From: Clostridia bacterium
GTDB taxonomy: Bacteria > Bacillota > Clostridia > Oscillospirales > Acutalibacteraceae
Direction of reading: 5' to 3'
Assembly: GCA_024692685.1 (NCBI GenBank)
Contig: JAILMJ010000010.1
Span: forward strand, 1 to 64,000
DNA: 64,000 nucleotides
Part shown: positions 43,875 through 52,464 of the stretch, in pieces
Position numbering within the stretch: position 1 is the stretch's first letter
Layout: each line of letters opens with the position of its first letter
Notes under the pieces: model-generated
The model's input: only the letters and a program-made list of their open reading frames with translations
What the model was told of the DNA's origin: nothing
The model's database searches: none
Translations under genes and position numbers: made by a program

Positions 43875-46127
43875 ATGGCAAAGAAAAAGAAAGAAAGCAA
43901 CCAACAGAATATTCAGCTTGACGATAAGACCCACATTTTCGGCGCGGGCGAAGTTGTCAATCAGGAAATCGTCGATACGATAGAAAACAACTTTATGCCC
44001 TATGCCATGAGTATTATTCTTTCGAGAGCCATTCCCGAGATAGACGGCTTCAAGCCTTCGCACAGGAAAATACTCTATATGATGTATAAGATGGGTCTGC
44101 TCAATTCTGCAAGGGCAAAGTCGGCCAAAATCGTCGGCCAGGTTATGCAGCTCAATCCTCACGGAGATGCCGCTATATATGACACCATGGTCCGTCTTTC
44201 CAAGGGATATGACGCTCTTCTTCATCCCTATGTTGATTCAAAGGGTAATTTCGGTAAGGCGTTTTCAAGAGATATGAAATGGGCGGCGTCCCGTTACACT
44301 GAGGCAAAGCTCGAAAAAATCTGTTCGGAGCTGTTCGGCGATATTGATAAAGATACTGTTGATATGGTTGACAACTTTGATAACACAATGAAAGAACCGG
44401 CTCTGCTTCCGGTTACATTTCCCACGGTGCTTGTCAACTCCAATTCGGGTATTGCCGCAGGTATGGCAAGTGAAATATGCTCATTTAATCTTACCGAAGT
44501 CTGCAACGCAACCATAGCCCTGCTAAAACATCCCAAAGCGGATATCACAGAGATTCTTCTTGCTCCGGATTTTTCGGGCGGCGGGATTCTGCTTTACGAT
44601 AAAGAAGCAATTAATTCGATTTACACCACCGGCAAGGGCAGGCTCAAAATCAGGGCAAAGTATACTTATGATAAATCGAATTCGTGTATTGAAATTACTG
44701 AAATTCCTTACACCACGACTTCAGAGGCGATAATTGATAAGGTTATTGAGAAAGTCAAGGCGGGAGGTTTCAGAGAGATAAACGATATCAGGGATGAAAC
44801 AGACCTTTCCGGCCTTAAAATAACCATTGATATCAAGCGCGGGACCGATGCGGATTCCCTTATGCAGTCACTATATGCGTCGACTCCCCTCGAAGATGCT
44901 TTTAATGCCAACTTCAACGTGCTTGTCAAGGGTAAGCCCAGAGTTATGGGCGTTTATGAGCTTCTCGACGAGTGGATAAAATTCCGTATGGAATGCGTGA
45001 GAAGAAGAACCTCGTTTGAACTCGGAAAGGCAAAGGCGCGTCTCAAACTTCTTAAGGGTCTGGAAAAAATCCTCCTTGATATTGACAAGGCGATATCAAT
45101 TATCCGTCAGACTGAAGCTGAAGCAGAGGTTGTTCCCAATCTAATGATTGGTTTCGGTCTTGATAAAGACCAGGCGGAGTATATAGCCGAAATCAAACTG
45201 CGCCATCTCAACAGAGAATATATTCTGAAGAGATTGCAGGATATAGAAACTCTGACGAAGGGCATAGCAGACAGAGAGAAGGTTCTTGAGGAGCCGAAAC
45301 TTATCAGGCAGATAATCATAACCGAACTCAAAGAAGTCATAAAAAAATACGGTAAGCCCAGACGCACCGAAATACTCTATGAGTATGAAGAAAGCAAGTC
45401 ACCGGATGCTCCGGACATTCCGGACTACGCCGTAACCGTTTTCTTCACCAGAGAGGGCTATTTCAAAAAGGTTACGCCTCAGTCATTGAGGATGTCAACC
45501 ACTCACAAACTAAAGGAAGAGGATGAGATTAAACAGACAGTCGAATGCAAAAATTCCGATGATCTCCTCTTTTTCACCAATATGCAATGTGTTTATAAAA
45601 CATCAGTGTCAAATTTCCCCGACACCAAGATTTCGCTTCTCGGCGATTTTGTGCCTGCTAAGTTAGGTATGGAGCCGGATGAGTATCCTCTTTTTGCAGT
45701 CCCCATTGAGGACTACAAGGGACGCCTTTTGTATGTTTATGAAAACGGCAAAGCGGCAAAGGTTGAGCTTTCTGCTTTTGAAACCAAGACCAATAGGAAA
45801 AAACTCATAAAAGCAAGTTCCTCCAAATCTGCTCTTGCAGCGGTTATCCTTCTTAAATCGGAGACGGATGTCATAATGATCTCAAGTGACAATAAATATC
45901 TGATTTTCAACACATCACGTCTTGAGCCGACAACAAATAAATCGATTTCAGGCACACCTGTAATGAAGCTCAAAAAAGGTCGCACTCTCTCAGGCGCAAA
46001 GGTGTTTATCCCGGAAGAGCACTCAGAATCTGTCCGCTATAAGCCAAAGACCTTCCCTTCAACCGGTGAAGTATATGATTATACGCCTCAGGGTGAGCAG
46101 TTGACTTTTACCGGCGGGACAGAGTAA
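43875..46127 (+). CDS. parC: Topoisomerase IV-type subunit A (ParC-like)
   Basis: 750 residues. Starts 12 bases after the ParE-like gene with GGAGACAGG before the ATG. Winged-helix breakage-reunion domain with ALSR-type region and the active-site Tyr141 in SRYTEAKL, long coiled-coil arms (about 380-470), and a shortened C-terminal domain of about 230 residues with repeated beta-pinwheel-like strands such as FFTNMQCVYKTSVSNF and RLLYVYENGKAAKVEL. It lacks the GyrA-box found in gyrase (QRRGGKG), favouring topoisomerase IV. Forms a heterotetramer with the ParE-like subunit and is expressed from the strong upstream promoter. Confidence 0.9.
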   Translation: MAKKKKESNQQNIQLDDKTHIFGAGEVVNQEIVDTIENNFMPYAMSIILSRAIPEIDGFKPSHRKILYMMYKMGLLNSARAKSAKIVGQVMQLNPHGDAAIYDTMVRLSKGYDALLHPYVDSKGNFGKAFSRDMKWAASRYTEAKLEKICSELFGDIDKDTVDMVDNFDNTMKEPALLPVTFPTVLVNSNSGIAAGMASEICSFNLTEVCNATIALLKHPKADITEILLAPDFSGGGILLYDKEAINSIYTTGKGRLKIRAKYTYDKSNSCIEITEIPYTTTSEAIIDKVIEKVKAGGFREINDIRDETDLSGLKITIDIKRGTDADSLMQSLYASTPLEDAFNANFNVLVKGKPRVMGVYELLDEWIKFRMECVRRRTSFELGKAKARLKLLKGLEKILLDIDKAISIIRQTEAEAEVVPNLMIGFGLDKDQAEYIAEIKLRHLNREYILKRLQDIETLTKGIADREKVLEEPKLIRQIIITELKEVIKKYGKPRRTEILYEYEESKSPDAPDIPDYAVTVFFTREGYFKKVTPQSLRMSTTHKLKEEDEIKQTVECKNSDDLLFFTNMQCVYKTSVSNFPDTKISLLGDFVPAKLGMEPDEYPLFAVPIEDYKGRLLYVYENGKAAKVELSAFETKTNRKKLIKASSSKSALAAVILLKSETDVIMISSDNKYLIFNTSRLEPTTNKSISGTPVMKLKKGRTLSGAKVFIPEEHSESVRYKPKTFPSTGEVYDYTPQGEQLTFTGGTE

Positions 46128-46233
46128 GAACAGAAACGGGAATCATTTCTTAAATTCCGGTTAGATTTCTGCAATAAATATGAGGATTTGCGGCTTGTTT
46201 TTAAATTGAAAATCAAGTTTTTTAAAAAAACAC

Positions 46234-46262
46234 TTGTAATTGCCGCTTTTATGTGTTAAAAT
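46234..46262 (+). promoter_or_regulatory. Promoter of secG
   Basis: TTGTAA, 17 bases, TAAAAT with TG two bases upstream (extended -10). Confidence 0.7.
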
Positions 46263-46298
46263 CCCATAGTAATTTACTTGTATGGAGGCAAAACCGTT

Positions 46299-46553
46299 AT
46301 GCAATGGTATGAAATAGTTTTAGGAGCAGTCCTTATAGTTACTTCGATTATCCTTGTCGTAGTAGTTCTTATGCAGGAAGGCAGAGCAGACGGCCTTTCG
46401 GGCGCTATAGCCGGCGGTGCGGAGACATTTTTCGGTAAGAACAAGGGCAGAACCATCGAGCAGAAGCTCGTAAAGATAACAAAGGCACTTGCCGTTGTTT
46501 TCTTCGTTCTTTCTCTTCTCGCAACGCTTATTGTTCTGTTTATTGCAAAATAA
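46299..46553 (+). CDS. secG: Protein translocase subunit SecG
   Basis: 84 residues from ATG 46299 with ATGGAGGCAA upstream; the TTG 21 bases earlier is rejected. Two transmembrane helices (about 3-24 and 60-80) flank the loop VLMQEGRADGLSGAIAGGAETFFGKNKGR, the SecG signature. It aids SecYE-SecA protein export. In other Firmicutes secG often precedes rnr and smpB; here thrH follows instead. Confidence 0.95.
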   Translation: MQWYEIVLGAVLIVTSIILVVVVLMQEGRADGLSGAIAGGAETFFGKNKGRTIEQKLVKITKALAVVFFVLSLLATLIVLFIAK

Positions 46554-46573
46554 TTTCAAATCAGTTAAACCGG

Positions 46574-46597
46574 AGGCCTGCCATATACGGCAGGCCT
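46574..46597 (+). other. GC-rich hairpin between secG and thrH without U tract
   Basis: Nine-base-pair stem AGGCCTGCC/GGCAGGCCT with a six-base loop, followed by TTCAAAAAA. Stem strength fits a terminator but the missing U run suggests an mRNA-processing or stability element. Confidence 0.5.
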
Positions 46598-46622
46598 TCA
46601 AAAAATAAATGGGAGAATTATT

Positions 46623-47222
46623 ATGAATATTGTTTGCCTTGATATGGAAGGCGTGCTTGTGCCTGAAATTTGGATTGCGTTTTCGGAAGCAACAGGTATC
46701 CCCGAGCTTCGCCGCACCACCCGTGATGAGCCTGATTACGACAAACTGATGAAATACAGACTTGCAATTCTTAAAGAGCACGGCCTCGGTCTCAAAGAGA
46801 TTCAGAATGTTATCGCTACGATTGACCTTATGCCCGGAGCAAAGGAATTCCTTGATGAGCTCCGTTCAATCACCCAGGTTGTGATTCTCAGCGATACCTT
46901 TGAGCAGTTTGCTTCTCCCCTTATGAAGAAGCTCGGCTGGCCAACCATTTTCTGCAATACCCTCGAAGTGGCGGACAACGGAGAAATAACCGGGTTTAAG
47001 ATGCGCTGTGAAAAATCGAAACTCACAACGGTCAAGGCTCTTCAATCAATCGGCTTTGATACAATCGCTTCAGGCGACAGTTTCAATGATCTCGGCATGA
47101 TTCAGGCCAGTAAGGCAGGATTCCTATTCAAATCCACAGAGCAAATTAAAAAGGATTATCCGCAGATTCCCGCTTTTGAAACCTATGAGGAACTTCTCAG
47201 CGCTATCAAAAAAGCGCTTTGA
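46623..47222 (+). CDS. thrH: Bifunctional phosphoserine phosphatase / homoserine phosphotransferase ThrH
   Basis: 199 residues. HAD-family enzyme with the ThrH-specific first motif LDMEGVLVPEIW (Asp7 nucleophile, DxE instead of DxD), second motif ILSDTFEQF and third motif SGDSFNDLGMI. Known members dephosphorylate phosphoserine and can move the phosphate to homoserine, linking serine and threonine synthesis. GGGAG precedes the ATG. It follows secG by 70 bases with a U-less hairpin in between, so it may be partly co-transcribed with secG. It uses homoserine made downstream of the asd step encoded elsewhere in this window. Confidence 0.93.
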   Translation: MNIVCLDMEGVLVPEIWIAFSEATGIPELRRTTRDEPDYDKLMKYRLAILKEHGLGLKEIQNVIATIDLMPGAKEFLDELRSITQVVILSDTFEQFASPLMKKLGWPTIFCNTLEVADNGEITGFKMRCEKSKLTTVKALQSIGFDTIASGDSFNDLGMIQASKAGFLFKSTEQIKKDYPQIPAFETYEELLSAIKKAL

Positions 47223-47249
47223 TTGTGAACCGACAATCTTAGAATAGAA

Positions 47250-47288
47250 AACAGTCCCTTGCTTAGATGCTGGGGACTGTTGTTTTTT
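47250..47288. terminator. Terminator after thrH
   Basis: Nine-base-pair stem AACAGTCCC/GGGACTGTT with a 14-base loop followed by GTTTTTTATT. Confidence 0.8.
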
Positions 47289-48027
47289 ATTCTGTTTCGG
47301 ACAATGTGTCATCTGAAAATACAAGTTCTTTTTCCTTTTCGGTAAGCTCACGTGATTCTCCTTCATTCAGAAGAGGATCAAGTTTGAGAGCTCCTATTTG
47401 TATCCTTCTGAGGCTGTCAACATTATTTCCGAGAGCGCCGAACATCCTCTTTACCTGGTGATATTTTCCTTCGCGGATTTTAATTGCTGCGGTATATACT
47501 CCGTTTTCTTCTGCATATTTCACTTTTGCCGGCAGGCATACCGTGCCGTCGCCGAGTGTTATGCCGCCCTCGAGTATTTCAATATCATTCGCCGAAAGAG
47601 GCTTTGAAAGTACAGCTTCATAAGTTTTAAAAACATGGTGTGAAGGGCTCATTATCCTGTGGCTGTAAGCTCCGTCATCGGTTATCAGCAGCAGCCCTGT
47701 AGTATCACGGTCAAGTCTTCCGCACGGGAAGAGGGAGCGCCTCATCAGTTCGTCCGGAATAAGATCTATTACAGTCGGTTTGCTGGGGTCACTTGTGGCG
47801 CTTATCACGCCCTGTGGCTTGTTGAGCATAATGTAAATATGCTCCTTGACTTTAAAGTCATATCCGTCAACATCAACCGTATCATTATCGGTGTCAACGG
47901 TGTATTCAGCTTTGAGGATAATCTGTCCGTTTATTCTGACTGTTCCGTCTTTTATCATCTGACGGGCTTCTTTTCTCGATACATTGCAGTTGAGAGCAAG
48001 TATCTTATCGAGTCTGTCCTTAGGCAT
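47287..48027 (-). CDS. RsuA/RluB-family rRNA pseudouridine synthase
   Basis: 246 residues. N-terminal S4 RNA-binding domain (about 3-60) and catalytic domain with Asp106 in GRLDRDTTGLLLITDDG, plus KYHQVKRMFGALGN, the second family motif. Isomerises a uridine in 16S or 23S rRNA; the B. subtilis counterparts (YtzG, RluB) modify different sites and sequence alone does not fix the target here. Separated from upstream gapA by that gene's terminator. Confidence 0.93.
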   Translation of the reverse strand: MPKDRLDKILALNCNVSRKEARQMIKDGTVRINGQIILKAEYTVDTDNDTVDVDGYDFKVKEHIYIMLNKPQGVISATSDPSKPTVIDLIPDELMRRSLFPCGRLDRDTTGLLLITDDGAYSHRIMSPSHHVFKTYEAVLSKPLSANDIEILEGGITLGDGTVCLPAKVKYAEENGVYTAAIKIREGKYHQVKRMFGALGNNVDSLRRIQIGALKLDPLLNEGESRELTEKEKELVFSDDTLSETE

Positions 48028-48070
48028 AACATCACCGTCCGAATAATAATCCGTACCTAATATTAAATAA

Positions 48071-48093
48071 GGGGCCGGTTTTTTACCGGCCCC
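48071..48093 (-). terminator. Terminator after gapA
   Basis: Nine-base-pair stem GGGGCCGGT/ACCGGCCCC with a short A-rich loop; on the minus strand it is followed by TTATTTAAT. Confidence 0.85.
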
Positions 48094-48107
48094 GGAATCT
48101 GAAATAA

Positions 48108-49145
48108 TCAGGCAAGTTCAGCGAAGTATTTAATGGTGCGGACCATCTGGCTTGTGTAGCTGTTTTCGTTGTCATACCAAGAAACAACCTGTACTTCATA
48201 GAGATCGTCGGCAATCTTGCAGACCATAGTCTGAGTTGCATCGAAGAGTGAACCGTATCTCATACCGATAACATCGCTGGATACGATGGGATCTTCGTTG
48301 TAGCCGTAGGACTCGCTGGCGGCTGCCTTCATAGCGGCATTGATGCCTTCCTTGGTGATGTCATTACCTTTGACAACAGCGGTAAGGATTGTGGTTGAGC
48401 CGGTGGGAACGGGAACTCTCTGTGCGGAACCGATGAGTTTGCCGTTGAGCTCGGGAATAACAAGGCCGATTGCTTTTGCAGCGCCTGTTGAGTTGGGAAC
48501 GATGTTTGCAGCGCCTGCACGGGCTCTTCTGAGGTCACCCTTTCTGTGAGGACCGTCAAGAATCATCTGATCGCCTGTATAAGCGTGAATGGTGCTCATG
48601 ATACCGCTCTGAATGGGAGCATAGTCGTTAAGAGCCTTTGCCATGGGAGCAAGGCAGTTGGTTGTGCAGGAAGCGGCGGAAATAATCTGATCGTCTGCGG
48701 TAAGTGTGTTTTCGTTAACAGAGAAAACGATGGTTTTAAGATCGTTGCCTGCGGGAGCGGAGATAACGACTTTCTTAGCGCCTGCATTGATGTGAGCCAT
48801 ACTCTTTTCCTTTGAGCAGTAGAAACCGGTGCACTCAAGAACAACGTCAACGCCGATTTCGCCCCAGGGAAGTTCAGCCGCATTGGCCATTGCGTAAATT
48901 GTAAGAGTTTTACCGTCAACAGTGATTGTGCCGGCTTCGTCATCGGCGCTTACGGTGTGAAGACCTTCGCCGATCTTTCCGCAGTAACCGCCCTGAGCGG
49001 TGTCATACTTGAGAAGGTTTGCAAGCATTGAGGGCTTGGTAAGATCGTTGATGGCAACGACTTCATAACCTTCTGCTCCGAACATCTGACGGAAAGCAAG
49101 ACGGCCGATACGACCGAATCCGTTAATAGCAACTTTAACTGACAT
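48108..49145 (-). CDS. gapA: Glyceraldehyde-3-phosphate dehydrogenase
   Basis: 345 residues. NAD-binding [12 protein letters not shown] and INDLT, catalytic Cys160 in [12 protein letters not shown], and the substrate-binding [16 protein letters not shown] are all present. The acidic residue after the second strand (Asp34 region) favours NAD over NADP, as in glycolytic enzymes. Catalyses the oxidation and phosphorylation of glyceraldehyde-3-phosphate in the cytoplasm. Monocistronic: own promoter and terminator, GGAGG-like site before ATG. Confidence 0.97.
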   Translation of the reverse strand: MSVKVAINGFGRIGRLAFRQMFGAEGYEVVAINDLTKPSMLANLLKYDTAQGGYCGKIGEGLHTVSADDEAGTITVDGKTLTIYAMANAAELPWGEIGVDVVLECTGFYCSKEKSMAHINAGAKKVVISAPAGNDLKTIVFSVNENTLTADDQIISAASCTTNCLAPMAKALNDYAPIQSGIMSTIHAYTGDQMILDGPHRKGDLRRARAGAANIVPNSTGAAKAIGLVIPELNGKLIGSAQRVPVPTGSTTILTAVVKGNDITKEGINAAMKAAASESYGYNEDPIVSSDVIGMRYGSLFDATQTMVCKIADDLYEVQVVSWYDNENSYTSQMVRTIKYFAELA

Positions 49146-49179
49146 AAAATAGTACCTCCAAATAATTTTTATCTTAATT

Positions 49180-49207
49180 ATTTTATCATTTTTTCACAGA
49201 TATGCAA
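49180..49207 (-). promoter_or_regulatory. Promoter of gapA
   Basis: Minus strand TTGCAT (49207-49202), 16 bases, TAAAAT (49185-49180) with TGA before it. Confidence 0.7.
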
Positions 49208-49255
49208 CTGTTTTTTTATTGATTTTGAAATATTAGGAATTGTTACCAAAAATAA

Positions 49256-49305
49256 AAAAACCACGTACTTAAAACATATAAAAGTTACAAATCACTTGTG
49301 GTATT
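49256..49305 (-). terminator. Possible terminator of the murA-walJ-rlmH operon
   Basis: On the minus strand an imperfect stem ACCAC/GTGGT with an inner GTA-CTT/AAGTAC helix is followed by TTTTTTTATTTTT. The stem is weak and begins inside the rlmH 3' end, but the U run is long. Confidence 0.4.
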
Positions 49306-49774
49306 TTCCGCCGTTAATAATTGAAAAAGCGCGGTAAATCTGTTCAAGAAGCATAACCCTGGCTATTCGGTGGGGGAAAGTCATACTGCTCATGGACATA
49401 CGAACGGAAGCTTTTTTCTTGACCTCCTCTGAGAGGCCGAAGGAACTGCCTATAATGAAATCAACACTGCCCGTGCCCGAGATCATCAGTTCCTCCATCT
49501 TTTTTGAGAATTCTTCCGAAGAGAATTTTTCGCCTTCGATACACATGGCGACAATGCAGCCGTTCTTTCCCGTCTGTGAAAGAACTTTCTTTCCCTCTTC
49601 GGAGAGAGCTTTTTCTATAAGTGCGGGGCCGGGATTGTCGGGAAGTCTGTACGGCTCAATTTCCGTAATTCTGAGTTTACAAAAAGCAGAGAGCCTTTTT
49701 GCGTATTCATCGCAGGCTGCTCTCAGATAGTCCTCTTTGATTTTTCCCACGGATATGATGTTGATATTCAGCAT
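49292..49774 (-). CDS. rlmH: 23S rRNA (pseudouridine1915-N3)-methyltransferase
   Basis: 160 residues, standard SPOUT-class length. C-terminal knot with FIIGSSFGLSEEV and MTFPHRIARVMLLEQIYRAFSIINGGKYHK identifies RlmH. Methylates pseudouridine 1915 in helix 69 using SAM. Last gene of the murA-walJ-rlmH run; nine bases after the MBL-fold gene, the usual association with WalJ in Firmicutes. Confidence 0.97.
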   Translation of the reverse strand: MLNINIISVGKIKEDYLRAACDEYAKRLSAFCKLRITEIEPYRLPDNPGPALIEKALSEEGKKVLSQTGKNGCIVAMCIEGEKFSSEEFSKKMEELMISGTGSVDFIIGSSFGLSEEVKKKASVRMSMSSMTFPHRIARVMLLEQIYRAFSIINGGKYHK

Positions 49775-49783
49775 TTTTTCTCC

Positions 49784-50569
49784 TCAGAATATCACCGGAT
49801 CGTTCAGATCGGCGGCGACCTTCAATATATAGTCCTCATTTTCCTTTGCCCCCATGATATCGAGAGCGGATTTCGTTGTCTGATATGCAAGAGACGGAAT
49901 GTTGTTTTCCTTGCTCAGGTGACCGAGTATCAGTTTTGATGTTCCGCCTGCAATAAGGTCGCAAGCTGCCTCTGAGCAGATTTCGTTTGACAGATGGCCG
50001 AAATCGGAAAGTATTCTCTGCTTGAGAGGATACGGATACGGTCCGTTCTGAAGCATGCCGACATCGTGATTTGATTCAAGCAGAACTATATCACTGCCGG
50101 AAATACTGCGGCGGATTTCTTCGGTTATGCATCCCGTGTCTGTTGCAACAGACGCTTTTTTTCCTTCGGGTGTGATAACCGTATATCCGCAAGGTTCGTT
50201 GCAGTCGTGTGAAGTGCGGAACGGCTTAACGAACATTCCCGCCGTTTCCATTCCTTCTTCGGGAATAACGTATGCGTTGACAGCCGATTTGAATACTCCG
50301 TAATCATCCATCCCGTCGAGTGTTCCCGCAGTTGCGTAAACCTTAATGCGGTTTTTTGAAGCGAAGACTCTGACACCGTTTATATGGTCGGAATGCTCAT
50401 GAGTTATAAATACAGCGGCTATGTCCGAAGGAGAGACTCCGATATCTGCGAGCGCCTCTGTTATTCTTTTGGCGCTCACCCCGGCGTCAATGAGAACGCC
50501 TCCGGATGATGTACCTATGTATGTGCAGTTTCCGCTGCTTGAAGAATACAGGGAACAAAAAACGGCCAT
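49784..50569 (-). CDS. walJ: WalJ/YycJ-family metallo-beta-lactamase-fold hydrolase
   Basis: 261 residues from ATG 50569; an in-frame extension to 50623 reads into the gap after murA without a good site. Metal ligands in FITHEHSDHINGV (His57, His59, Asp61, His62), ASVATDTGC and SNHDVGM. WalJ (YycJ) is linked genetically to the WalRK cell-wall regulon and DNA replication-division coordination, with probable exonuclease-type activity. Cytoplasmic. Between murA and rlmH, consistent with a cell-wall/ribosome housekeeping operon. Confidence 0.9.
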   Translation of the reverse strand: MAVFCSLYSSSSGNCTYIGTSSGGVLIDAGVSAKRITEALADIGVSPSDIAAVFITHEHSDHINGVRVFASKNRIKVYATAGTLDGMDDYGVFKSAVNAYVIPEEGMETAGMFVKPFRTSHDCNEPCGYTVITPEGKKASVATDTGCITEEIRRSISGSDIVLLESNHDVGMLQNGPYPYPLKQRILSDFGHLSNEICSEAACDLIAGGTSKLILGHLSKENNIPSLAYQTTKSALDIMGAKENEDYILKVAADLNDPVIF

Positions 50570-50635
50570 AAAGACTATCTGCCTTTCAAAAGATAAAGCC
50601 GGATAAACTGAATTATCCGGCAATTTGTTGTTTCA

Positions 50636-51928
50636 TTATCCTACATCGCCTATGTTGAAGGGTTCAACGCAGTAAACTCTTCTGATATCGGCACCGAGGT
50701 TACCGAATTTCTCAACAACATTTTCATATCCTCTGTCAATGTGAAGGATATCTTCTATCTCGGTTCTGCCTGAGGCGGCGAGACCGGCTATGACAACAGC
50801 TGCTCCGGCTCTTAAATCATCCGCCTTTACCGGTGCTCCTTTAAGATGGTCAACCCCGTGAATCATCGCGAGCTGACCGTCAACATTTATGTCGGCTCCC
50901 ATTCTCGCGAGCTGTTCGGTATAACGGAAACGGTTGGACCAGATGCTTTCTGAGATAATGCTTGTGCCCTCCGCCAGTGAAAGCAGCACCGCAAACTGCG
51001 GATGCATATCGGTCGGAAAACCGGGATGAGGCATGGTTTTTATATTGCATTTTTTCGGCCTTGAATCCATAGTGACTCTGACCGCTTCGTCAAATTCCTC
51101 AACGGTAGCGCCGCACTCAATAAGTTTTGTCGTTATTGAGTCCATATGCTTGGGAATAACATTTTTTATAAGCACATCGCCGCGAGTAGCAGCAGCGGCG
51201 ACCATAAACGTGCCTGCTTCTATCTGATCGGGAATGATTGAATATGTGCAGCCGTGAAGATTTTCAACGCCTCTGATTTTGATTACGTCGGTACCTGCTC
51301 CGCGTACATCCGCACCCATTGAGTTGAGGAAGTTGGCAAGGTCAACGATGTGAGGCTCTTTTGCCGCGTTTTCGATAACCGTAAGTCCTTCCGCCCTTGA
51401 AGCGGCAAGCATGATATTTACCGTTGCGCCGACGGAAACCACATCAAGATAAACGGGAGACCCCGTAAGCTTATTTGCGCTGGTGTCTACAATGGCACTG
51501 TCATCTATCGTGACATTGGCGCCAAGGGCTTCGAAGCCCTTTATGTGCTGGTCAATAGGTCTAGGTCCGAGATAGCATCCTCCCGGCATTGCAACTCTCG
51601 CCCTGCCGAATCTGCCGAGTAAAGCACCTATAAAATAATAAGAAGCTCTCAGGTGCTTTGTCATATCATGGGATATCACATAAGAATTGACGTGGCGGGA
51701 ATCTATCTCAATTGTGTTTTTATCTATCAGTTTAACTCCCGCACCTATATGCCTGAGTGTTTTCATCATAAAGCTTACATCGCTGATGGAAACAGGGAGA
51801 TTTTCAATTCTGCAAACATCCCGTGAAAGTATGGCAGCCGGGATAATGGCCAGAGCAGCGTTCTTTGCGCCGCTGATTGTGACCTCACCGGTCAGGGGCG
51901 TACCGCCGTTTATGACGAACTTTTCCAA
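50636..51928 (-). CDS. murA: UDP-N-acetylglucosamine 1-carboxyvinyltransferase
   Basis: 430 residues from a TTG start with AAAGAGGG nine bases upstream; no better ATG. EPSP-synthase fold with Lys22-Asn23 in ISGAKNAAL, the fosfomycin-target Cys118 in MPGGCYLGPRPIDQH and FPTDMHPQF near the hinge. First committed step of peptidoglycan synthesis: adds enolpyruvate to UDP-GlcNAc. The intact Cys implies fosfomycin could bind. First gene of murA-walJ-rlmH. Confidence 0.96.
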   Translation of the reverse strand: MEKFVINGGTPLTGEVTISGAKNAALAIIPAAILSRDVCRIENLPVSISDVSFMMKTLRHIGAGVKLIDKNTIEIDSRHVNSYVISHDMTKHLRASYYFIGALLGRFGRARVAMPGGCYLGPRPIDQHIKGFEALGANVTIDDSAIVDTSANKLTGSPVYLDVVSVGATVNIMLAASRAEGLTVIENAAKEPHIVDLANFLNSMGADVRGAGTDVIKIRGVENLHGCTYSIIPDQIEAGTFMVAAAATRGDVLIKNVIPKHMDSITTKLIECGATVEEFDEAVRVTMDSRPKKCNIKTMPHPGFPTDMHPQFAVLLSLAEGTSIISESIWSNRFRYTEQLARMGADINVDGQLAMIHGVDHLKGAPVKADDLRAGAAVVIAGLAASGRTEIEDILHIDRGYENVVEKFGNLGADIRRVYCVEPFNIGDVG

Positions 51929-51993
51929 AAGTTTAGCCCTCTTTCATTAGTTTTGTTGATTGTCCAAACCCCTACTGGTTCATTTTATAATGA

Positions 51994-52021
51994 ATTATAT
52001 CACAATATTTTGTGTTTGAAA
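51994..52021 (-). promoter_or_regulatory. Promoter of the murA operon
   Basis: Minus strand TTTCAA (52021-52016), 16 bases, TATAAT (51999-51994) with TG two bases upstream; the -35 is weak. Confidence 0.55.
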
Positions 52022-52255
52022 AGAGCAAATGTTGAAAAAATAACAAAAAGGGTGAGAAAATTATAAATGTTTTATACAAAAAATTATGTGTAACATTTGC
52101 ACAAACAGATTTTGAGAAATCGGTGCAAAGCCTGTTTTACGTTCATTTTTCCACAGAGTGCTTTGTTGATTTCGTCAAATGAGATGCTGTTTTTTGGACA
52201 AAATAAACATAAAACCGGGTATTATTTGCCGGCGGAAAATGTTCGCTTTAATTGT

Positions 52256-52286
52256 GCAAAAATATTAATTGATTGTGAATTTTTGC
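52256..52286. repeat. Inverted repeat GCAAAAAT-N15-ATTTTTGC
   Basis: Perfect eight-base arms about 62 bases upstream of the PucR-type gene's -35 box. It could be the binding site of that regulator or of another protein. Confidence 0.4.
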
Positions 52287-52348
52287 GTAAAAAAGGCCTT
52301 TTCAGCCCCGAAAATTGAAAAAAATTACAAATAATTAACATATATCTA

Positions 52349-52377
52349 TTGCAAAAGGGGTGGAAATTGTGTAATAT
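52349..52377 (+). promoter_or_regulatory. Promoter of the PucR-type regulator gene
   Basis: TTGCAA, 17 bases, TAATAT. Confidence 0.7.
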
Positions 52378-52464
52378 ATCCTTGTATATATAGGCAAAAT
52401 CAACATATTATTTTTTGCTCCGTGCGGTGCGAAACTATATTACAATAAATGAGGGGTAATGTTT

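Larger units (their letters stand above)
51929..52464. other. Intergenic region between murA and pucR-type gene
   Basis: About 536 bases, AT-rich, divergent. It holds the murA promoter, the PucR-type gene promoter near its right end, and one inverted repeat in between. An in-frame stretch at 52097-52318 (73 codons) has no ribosome site and a protein-unlike composition, so I see no gene. The stretch 52030-52250 shows no other structure. Confidence 0.6.

Noticed and set aside
44294..44548. Minus-strand frame inside parC
   Set aside because: Lies opposite a conserved topoisomerase gene and has no start signal or motif.
52097..52318. 73-codon plus-strand frame in the murA-pucR gap
   Set aside because: No ribosome site or promoter, AT-driven composition, overlaps the inverted repeat; treated as non-coding.
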